Notes under the pieces: generated by a model | Seen by the model: only the letters and a program-made list of their open reading frames with translations | What the model was told of the DNA's origin: nothing | Database searches by the model: none | From: Actinomycetes bacterium | GTDB lineage: Bacteria > Actinomycetota > Actinomycetes > Actinomycetales > Dermatophilaceae | Length of the DNA: 18,889 nt | Reading direction: 5' to 3' | NCBI GenBank assembly: GCA_023451855.1 | Contig: JAEXXY010000339.1 | Span: 1 to 18,889, forward strand | Position numbers and translations under genes: made by a program | In this document: in pieces, positions 13,760 through 18,889 of the stretch | Position numbering within the stretch: the stretch's first letter is position 1 | Layout: every line of letters starts with the position of its first letter

Positions 13760-14872
13760 ATGGAGATCGAGAGCCTCGACGCGCTGGAGGACCACCTCGA
13801 GGACGGCACGCCGCTCGGGGGCCTGAGACTGCAGGGCCTCGACCTGTCGGGGTACGCCCGGCGGTTCGCCGAGCACCCCGACCTGACCGGTCTCGTCGTG
13901 CTCGGTGGCACGGTGCCGACCGACGTCACCGAGGTGCTCCTGCGTCGTGGCGCCATCGTCTTCCCCGGCATCGCCGACGCACCGGTCGACCCGTGGCGGG
14001 GGCTCTACCGGCCCGAGGACCTCTACGCCGGCCTCGAGCACGGCTACGACGCGACGCCCGACGCCCGGGCGTACCGGTGGTTCCTCGACGCCCACCTGCG
14101 CACCGACGCCTACTGCACCCTGGTGCGGGCCATCCACGACGACACCGTGACCGACGAGCTCGACGAGCTGGTGGCCGGGCGGTCGGTCGTCGGCGTCATG
14201 GGTGGGCACCGCGTCGAGCGGGGCACCGACGCGTACGCGGCAGCCGCGCGCCTCGGTCACCGGCTGGCCTCCGACGGGCACCTCGTCGCCACCGGTGGGG
14301 GCCCGGGTGCCATGGAGGCGGTCAACCTCGGGGCGCTCTGCCACGACGCCGCGGGGCTCGATGAGGCGCTGCCCCGCCTGGCCGCTGTGCCGACGTTCCG
14401 CCCTTCGGTCACCGACTGGGCCCGCCTGGCCCTCGACGTGCGGGCCGACGTCGTCGGCGAGGAGCCACGGGTGCCGACCGACCTGCTCGGCCCGACGGCG
14501 CGCTCGCTCGGCATCCCCACGTGGTTCTACGGGCACGAGCCGCCGAACGTCTTCTGCGACGCGGTCGCCAAGTACTTCTCGAACGCGATCCGCGAGGACG
14601 GGCTGCTCTCGCGCAGCACCGCCGGGATCGTCGTCCTCGGGGGCGCGGCGGGCACCGTGCAGGAGATCTTCCAGGCCGTGACGCCGCTCTACTACGCCCC
14701 CGACGACGCGCCGCTCCCCCCGCTTGTGCTCGTCGGCCGGCGCCAGTGGACGGTCGACGTGCCGGTCTGGCCGACGCTGAGCGCGCTCGCCGCCGACCGC
14801 CGGATGGCCGGCTCGGTGCACCTCGTCGACGACATCGAGGAGGTGCCGGCACGGCTCACTCAGACGCCGTGA
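13760..14872 (+). CDS. long LOG-family (Rossmann-fold nucleotide-binding) protein
   Basis: The 370-residue protein contains a LOG-type Rossmann domain from about residue 140, with VVGVMGGHRVERG at 143-155, GGGPGAMEAVN at 179-189 and GGAAGTVQEIF at 294-304. The last segment corresponds to the PGGxGTxxE motif of LOG phosphoribohydrolases, but has leucine-glycine-glycine in place of PGG and an inserted alanine pair. About 140 residues precede the domain and do not match the short (about 190-residue) LOG proteins. Small LOG enzymes cleave nucleoside 5'-monophosphates to base plus ribose phosphate; whether this long form does so is open. CAGGA about 8 nt before the ATG supports the start. Its 3' end overlaps the acyl-CoA ligase gene by 17 bp tail to tail. 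Old 'lysine decarboxylase' labels for this family should be ignored. Confidence 0.82.
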   Translation: MEIESLDALEDHLEDGTPLGGLRLQGLDLSGYARRFAEHPDLTGLVVLGGTVPTDVTEVLLRRGAIVFPGIADAPVDPWRGLYRPEDLYAGLEHGYDATPDARAYRWFLDAHLRTDAYCTLVRAIHDDTVTDELDELVAGRSVVGVMGGHRVERGTDAYAAAARLGHRLASDGHLVATGGGPGAMEAVNLGALCHDAAGLDEALPRLAAVPTFRPSVTDWARLALDVRADVVGEEPRVPTDLLGPTARSLGIPTWFYGHEPPNVFCDAVAKYFSNAIREDGLLSRSTAGIVVLGGAAGTVQEIFQAVTPLYYAPDDAPLPPLVLVGRRQWTVDVPVWPTLSALAADRRMAGSVHLVDDIEEVPARLTQTP

Positions 14873-16793
14873 GCACCGGGGCCAGTGCGTCGAGCACCGA
14901 GGCGTCCTCGATCGTCGCCGGCACCGCTGGATCCTTGCCGTCGGCCATCTCGCGCATCGTCTTGCGCAGGATCTTGCCCGACCGCGTCTTGGGCAGCGCC
15001 GCCACGATGTCGACGCGGTGGAGGGAGGCAACCGGCCCGACCTCCGAGCGGACGCGGGCCACGAGCTCGCGCCGGATGCGCTCCCCCTCGACCTCGGCGT
15101 CGACACCCGACTTGAGCACGACGAGGGCGCGCGGCACCTGGCCCTTGAGGTCGTCGTGGACGCCGATGACGGCGCACTCGGCGACGGCCTCATGGCCCGC
15201 GAGCGCGGCCTCGAGCGAGCCCGTGGACAGGCGGTGCCCGGCGACGTTGAGCACGTCGTCCGTGCGGCCCATGACGAAGAGGTAGCCGTCCTCGTCGAGG
15301 TAGCCGCCGTCGCCGGTCAGGTAGTGCCCGGGGTAGGCCGCCAGGTAGGAGGACACGTAGCGGTCGTCGTCCTGCCAGAGCGTCGGCAGGGTGCCCGGCG
15401 GCATCGGCAGCCGGAGGCAGATGGCGCCCTCGGTGCCGGCGGGCACCTCGTTGCCCTCGCCGTCGAGGACGCGCACGTCGTAGCCGGGCACCGCGACGGT
15501 CGGCGAGCCCGGCTTGATCGGAAGCAGCCCGATCCCCTTGGGGTTGGCGGCGATCGGCCACCCCGTCTCGGTCTGCCACCAGTTGTCGACGACCGGGACG
15601 CCGAGCGCGGCCGAGGCCCACTCGTAGGTGTCGGGGTCGAGGCGCTCCCCCGCGAGGAAGAGCGCCCGGAAGCGCGACAGGTCGTGCTCGGCGACCTTCG
15701 AGGCGGTCGAGTCGTCCTTCTTGATGGCGCGGAAGGCGGTGGGCGCGGTGAAGAGGCACACCGCGTCGTAGTCGGCGATGACGCGCCAGAAGGCGCCGGC
15801 GTCGGGCGTGCCGACGGGCTTGCCCTCGTAGAGCACGCTCGTGGCGCCGGTCAGCAGCGGTGCGTAGACGATGTAGGAGTGGCCGACGACCCAGCCGACG
15901 TCGCTGGCGGTGAACATCGTCTCGCCGGGACGGACGTCGTAGACGTTCTCCATCGACCAGCGCAGCGCCACCGCGTAGCCGCCGCTGTCGCGGTAGATGC
16001 CCTTCGGCTTGCCCGTCGTTCCGGAGGTGTAGAGAACGTAGAGCGGGTCAGTGGCCGCCACCGTGGTGCAGCCGACCGGCTCGGCGTCGTCGTACACCTC
16101 GTCCCAGGTCATCTCCTCCCAGTCGGTGTCGCGCTGGCCCACGTCGGCGGGCGACTGCTCGCGCTGGAGCACGATGACGGACTCGGGCTTGTGGCTGCTG
16201 CGGTCGAGGGCGGCGTCGAGCATCGGCTTGTACTCGACGATGCGCGAAGGCTCGACGCCGCAGCTGGCCGACACGACGACCTTGGGCTCGGCGTCCTCGA
16301 TGCGCGCGGCGAGCTCCTGCGGGGCGAAGCCGCCGAAGACGACCGAGTGCACCGCCCCGAGCCGCGCGCACGCCAGCATGGCGACGACGGCCTCGGGCAC
16401 CATCGGCATGTAGATGACGACGCGGTCGCCCTTCTCGACGCCCAGGCCCGCGAGGGCGCCGGCGAACCGAGCGACGCGGTCGAGCAGCTCGGCGTACGAC
16501 AGCGTCGCCTTGGTGCCGGTGACCGGCGAGTCGTAGTGCAGCGCGGGCTGGGCGCCCCGCCCCGCGGTCACGTGCCGGTCGAGCGCGTTGAAGCAGACGT
16601 TGAGCTCCGCGTCGGGGTACCAGCGGTAAAACGGCGGCGCGGTGTCGTCGAGGACGCGCGTCGGTGGCGTGACCCAGTCGATCGCCCGGGCCGCCCGCGC
16701 CCAGAACCCCTCGGGGTCACGCAGGCTCGACTCGTGGAGGTCTCGGTAGGCCGCGAACGCGGCCGCTGTGCCGTCGGTGTCGTCGCTGGTCAT
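14856..16793 (-). CDS. prpE: propionyl-CoA synthetase-type acyl-CoA ligase
   Basis: The 645-residue enzyme belongs to the ANL superfamily of AMP-forming ligases and activates a short-chain acid to its CoA thioester through an acyl-adenylate. Motifs are the P-loop YTSGTTGKPKG at 255-265, the A5 motif WWQTETGWP at 405-413, the hinge region DDVLNVAGHRLSTG at 512-525, and the catalytic lysine in PKTRSGKILRK (K607), a known site of regulatory acetylation in this family. SDVGWVVGHSYIVYAPL and QTETGWPI favour the PrpE/ACSS3 branch over AcsA (which has TETGG). An N-terminal ACAS-type domain begins at about residue 12. The ATG at 16791-16793 follows the MFS gene by 5 nt, so they are co-transcribed. 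Propionate is the likeliest substrate; butyrate or acetate are possible. Confidence 0.85.
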   Translation of the reverse strand: MTSDDTDGTAAAFAAYRDLHESSLRDPEGFWARAARAIDWVTPPTRVLDDTAPPFYRWYPDAELNVCFNALDRHVTAGRGAQPALHYDSPVTGTKATLSYAELLDRVARFAGALAGLGVEKGDRVVIYMPMVPEAVVAMLACARLGAVHSVVFGGFAPQELAARIEDAEPKVVVSASCGVEPSRIVEYKPMLDAALDRSSHKPESVIVLQREQSPADVGQRDTDWEEMTWDEVYDDAEPVGCTTVAATDPLYVLYTSGTTGKPKGIYRDSGGYAVALRWSMENVYDVRPGETMFTASDVGWVVGHSYIVYAPLLTGATSVLYEGKPVGTPDAGAFWRVIADYDAVCLFTAPTAFRAIKKDDSTASKVAEHDLSRFRALFLAGERLDPDTYEWASAALGVPVVDNWWQTETGWPIAANPKGIGLLPIKPGSPTVAVPGYDVRVLDGEGNEVPAGTEGAICLRLPMPPGTLPTLWQDDDRYVSSYLAAYPGHYLTGDGGYLDEDGYLFVMGRTDDVLNVAGHRLSTGSLEAALAGHEAVAECAVIGVHDDLKGQVPRALVVLKSGVDAEVEGERIRRELVARVRSEVGPVASLHRVDIVAALPKTRSGKILRKTMREMADGKDPAVPATIEDASVLDALAPVLTASE

Positions 16794-16798
16794 GGCCC

Positions 16799-18145
16799 TC
16801 ACTGTGCCGCCGGTGCCGCCTCCGCGCCAGAGTCGGTGCGCCGAGGTGACCCATCTGACAGCCGAGCGGTCGTGATCGCCACGCACATCAGGGCCGCCCC
16901 GAGGCAGAGAGCGCCGGCCACGTACCAGGCGAGGTCGTAGGTGCCGAGCTGGTCGCGGACGAGGCCCGCGCCCACCGCCGCCACGGCAGCCCCGAGCTGG
17001 TGCGACGCGAAGACCCAGCCGAAGACGATCGGCGCCCGCTCCCCGTAGGCGAGGCGGCACAGGGCGATCGTCGGGGGCACCGTGGCGACCCAGTCGAGGC
17101 CGTAGAAGAGCACGAACGCCAGCATGTTCGGGTGCATGTGGTCGCTGAAGAGCGAGGGCAGCAGGAACAGCGAGGCACCCCGGAGCGTGTAGTACGCGGC
17201 GAGCAGGACCCGCGGGTCGACCCGGTCGGTGAGCCAGCCGGAGAAGACGGTGCCGACGATGTCGAAGACGCCGACGAGGGCCAGCAGGCCGGCGGCCGTC
17301 GTCGTCGGCATGCCGTGGTCGTGCGCGGCCGGGATGAAGTGGGTGCCGACGAGCCCGTTGGTCGACGCGCCGCAGACGGCGAAGCTGCCGGCGAGCAGCC
17401 AGAAGACGCGGGTGCGCGACGCGTCGCGGAGTGTGCCGAGGGCCACGCGGGCCGGGTGGCCGGTGGGTCGGGGCGGGCGGCCGACGGGGGTTCCGGCCGG
17501 CGCGCCGTAGGCGGTGACGCCGAGGACGCTCGGGTGGTCGTGCAGCTTCCACAGCACGAGGGGCACGACGGCGAGGGCGGCGGCGGAGGTCGTGACGGCG
17601 GCGGTGCGCCAGCCGTGGTGCTCGGCGAGCCAGGCCAGGACCGGCAGGAAGACGAGCTGGCCGGTGGCCCCGGCGGCCGTGAGGATGCCGGTGACGAGAC
17701 CGCGCCGGGCGACGAACCAGCGCCCCGTGACGGTGGCGACCAGCCCCATCGACATGGCGCCGGTGCCCATCCCGACGACGATCCCCCAGCAGAGGACGAG
17801 CTGCCACGACTGCGTGATCCAGACCGGCAGGAGCGAGCCGACGCTGACGAGCACGAGGGCGACGGCGACGACGCGCTGGATGCCGAGCCGCTCCATGAGG
17901 GCAGCCGAGAAGGGGGCCGCCAGGCCGAAGAGGACGAGGTTGACCGAGACGGCGGCACCGATGACGCCCATCGGCCAGCCGAACTCCTCGTGCAGGGGCG
18001 TCATGAGCACGCCGGGCGTCGAGCGGAAGCCGGCGGCGCCGATGATCGTCAGGAACGTGACGACAGCGACCCACCAGGCGGGGTGGACGCGTCGGGCGGA
18101 CGAGGCGCGCGAGGCCGGTGCGGCGGAGCGGTCGGTGAGGGTCAC
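16799..18145 (-). CDS. MFS permease, monocarboxylate-porter-like
   Basis: The 448-residue protein has about twelve hydrophobic segments with a central hydrophilic loop at about 205-235 (GRPPRPTGHPAR) and basic N- and C-terminal tails, typical of the major facilitator superfamily. The opening AGFRSTPGVLMTPLHEEFGWPMGVIGAAVSVN resembles monocarboxylate-porter-type members. The GTG at 18145 is the only good start; the ribosome binding site is weak. It lies directly upstream of the acyl-CoA ligase gene and divergent from a GlxA-type regulator (71-bp gap), which suggests uptake of the carboxylate that the ligase activates. The substrate is an inference from the neighbourhood. Confidence 0.85.
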   Translation of the reverse strand: MTLTDRSAAPASRASSARRVHPAWWVAVVTFLTIIGAAGFRSTPGVLMTPLHEEFGWPMGVIGAAVSVNLVLFGLAAPFSAALMERLGIQRVVAVALVLVSVGSLLPVWITQSWQLVLCWGIVVGMGTGAMSMGLVATVTGRWFVARRGLVTGILTAAGATGQLVFLPVLAWLAEHHGWRTAAVTTSAAALAVVPLVLWKLHDHPSVLGVTAYGAPAGTPVGRPPRPTGHPARVALGTLRDASRTRVFWLLAGSFAVCGASTNGLVGTHFIPAAHDHGMPTTTAAGLLALVGVFDIVGTVFSGWLTDRVDPRVLLAAYYTLRGASLFLLPSLFSDHMHPNMLAFVLFYGLDWVATVPPTIALCRLAYGERAPIVFGWVFASHQLGAAVAAVGAGLVRDQLGTYDLAWYVAGALCLGAALMCVAITTARLSDGSPRRTDSGAEAAPAAQ

Positions 18146-18185
18146 CGGGCCACTGTGCCCGTTCCGCGCCTCCCACGACGAGTGA

Positions 18186-18214
18186 CCAGATGGACAACAT
18201 GTGCAAGGATCTGG
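18186..18214. promoter_or_regulatory. imperfect dyad in the MFS/GlxA divergent region
   Basis: CCAGAT (18186-18191) and ATCTGG (18209-18214) form an inverted repeat with a 17-bp centre that itself contains the palindrome ACATGT (18197-18202). The site ends 2 nt before the regulator ATG and lies about 40-70 bp upstream of the MFS start, a fitting place for an operator. Binding by the adjacent regulator is an inference. Confidence 0.4.
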
Positions 18215-18216
18215 CC

Positions 18217-18889
18217 ATGACCCGTCGCGCCGGTCGGACCCCGCACCGCGTCACCGTCCTCGCCCTCGAGAACGTCGTCGCCTTCGAGCTCGGCCTGCCC
18301 CACCGGTTCCTGCGCACCGCGGCGCTCGACCCCGGCTGGCCGGGCCCGCTGACCGGCGCTCCCCTGCCGTACGAGGTGTCGATGTGCACCCTCGACGACG
18401 GACCGGTCACCACCTCCGCCGGCTACCAGGCCCTGCCGACGCACCCGAGCACCGTTCTGGCAGAGGCCGACACGGTCATCGTGCCCGGCATCTACGGGGG
18501 CGTCGTCGACACCGGCCGGGTGCCCGACGCGCTCCGGGAGCTCGCGGCGACAGCGCGCCCCGACACCCGTTGGATCTCCATCTGCACCGGGGCCTTCGCC
18601 CTCGCCGCCCTCGGCCTGCTCGACGGTCGCACCGCGACGACACACTGGTGCCACGTAGACGCGTTCCGCCGGCACTTCCCGCACGTGACTCTCGACCCGG
18701 ACGTCCTCTACGTCGACGAGGGCGACGTGCTCACCTCCGCCGGCAACGCGGCCGGCATCGACCTGCTGCTGCACCTCGTGCGCTCCGACCTCGGCACCGA
18801 GGCCGCCAACCGGGTCGCCCGCAGCGCCGTCGTCGCCCCGTGGCGGGCAGGTGGCCAGGCCCAGTTCATCGACCGGCCCGTCCCCGAGG
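18217..18889 (+). CDS. GlxA-family transcriptional regulator (DJ-1/PfpI plus AraC-type), 3' end missing
   Basis: The frame is open from ATG 18217 to the window end (224 complete codons). The N-terminal domain is DJ-1/PfpI-like: VTVLALENVVAFELGLP near 12-28, a VIVPGIYGG strand near 88-96, and the elbow WISICTGAFALAALGLLDGRTATTHW with the conserved cysteine near 127. It continues into TSAGNAAGIDLLLHLVR and ends at GGQAQFI, where this family enters its AraC-type DNA-binding domain; that domain lies beyond the window. AAGGA with 7-nt spacing supports this ATG over in-frame ATGs at 18190 and 18199. It is divergent from the MFS-ligase pair and is its likely regulator. Confidence 0.87.
   Translation, partial: MTRRAGRTPHRVTVLALENVVAFELGLPHRFLRTAALDPGWPGPLTGAPLPYEVSMCTLDDGPVTTSAGYQALPTHPSTVLAEADTVIVPGIYGGVVDTGRVPDALRELAATARPDTRWISICTGAFALAALGLLDGRTATTHWCHVDAFRRHFPHVTLDPDVLYVDEGDVLTSAGNAAGIDLLLHLVRSDLGTEAANRVARSAVVAPWRAGGQAQFIDRPVPE

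Noticed and set aside
12716..14872. A plant-hormone locus (auxin efflux carrier next to cytokinin-activating LOG)
   Set aside because: Both names come from plant homologues. Bacterial AEC and long LOG proteins are widespread, and nothing else here concerns hormone metabolism.
14856..18413. A single very long minus-strand frame of more than 1100 codons
   Set aside because: Only the last 645 codons have protein character (the acyl-CoA ligase from ATG 16793). The upstream part is Arg/Pro-rich out-of-frame reading of the MFS gene and of the opposite-strand regulator.

Overview
The window is GC-rich (roughly 70% by eye), uses GTG starts freely, is tightly packed, and codes for typical actinobacterial proteins (an actinobacterial-looking succinate-semialdehyde dehydrogenase, a Tat-dependent PotD lipoprotein, a GlxA-type regulator). 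It reads as chromosomal DNA of an actinobacterium, plausibly Micrococcales/Intrasporangiaceae-like, although that rank is an inference. I see no rRNA, tRNA, CRISPR array, insertion sequence or phage structural gene.

Left edge (1-1162): the first 40 bases hold the start of a minus-strand gene that leaves the window. Upstream of it, also on the minus strand, is a stand-alone ATPase matching the C-terminal domain of the replicative helicase DnaB. A strong hairpin at 1123-1162 separates this pair from the next operon.

Polyamine region (1201-11818): this is the core of the window. On the minus strand, reading from 9659 down to 1201, are a gamma-aminobutyraldehyde dehydrogenase, the four parts of a spermidine/putrescine ABC transporter (PotD, PotA, PotB, PotC, with overlapping ends), a saccharopine-dehydrogenase-like oxidoreductase, and an NAD(P)-dependent succinate-semialdehyde dehydrogenase. 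Divergently, on the plus strand, an Lrp/AsnC-family regulator overlaps by 4 nt a class III aminotransferase that is probably a putrescine transaminase. Together they describe import of putrescine or spermidine, transamination to 4-aminobutanal, oxidation to GABA, and, after a GABA transaminase step with no dedicated gene here, oxidation of succinic semialdehyde to succinate. The 114-bp divergent intergenic region carries repeated TTGCGC half-sites that are good candidates for the Lrp operator. The oxidoreductase has no assigned place in this pathway and is the most interesting gene in the window.

Middle (11898-14872): a glycine/aspartate-rich protein of unknown function with one hydrophobic segment faces an AEC-family permease across a shared hairpin terminator. 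Divergent from the permease is a long LOG-family (Rossmann-fold) protein.

Right edge (14856-18889): on the minus strand, an MFS permease is followed after 5 nt by a propionyl-CoA-synthetase-type acyl-CoA ligase, whose 3' end overlaps the LOG gene tail to tail by 17 bp. Divergent from the MFS gene is a GlxA-family (DJ-1/PfpI plus AraC-type) regulator cut by the window end, with an imperfect dyad at its start. This looks like a small regulated unit for uptake and CoA activation of a short-chain carboxylate.

Overall the window is mostly recognisable metabolism. The unexplained items are the oxidoreductase in the polyamine operon, the tandem 11-bp repeat and palindrome in front of the succinate-semialdehyde dehydrogenase, the operator-like repeats, and the two proteins of unknown function.
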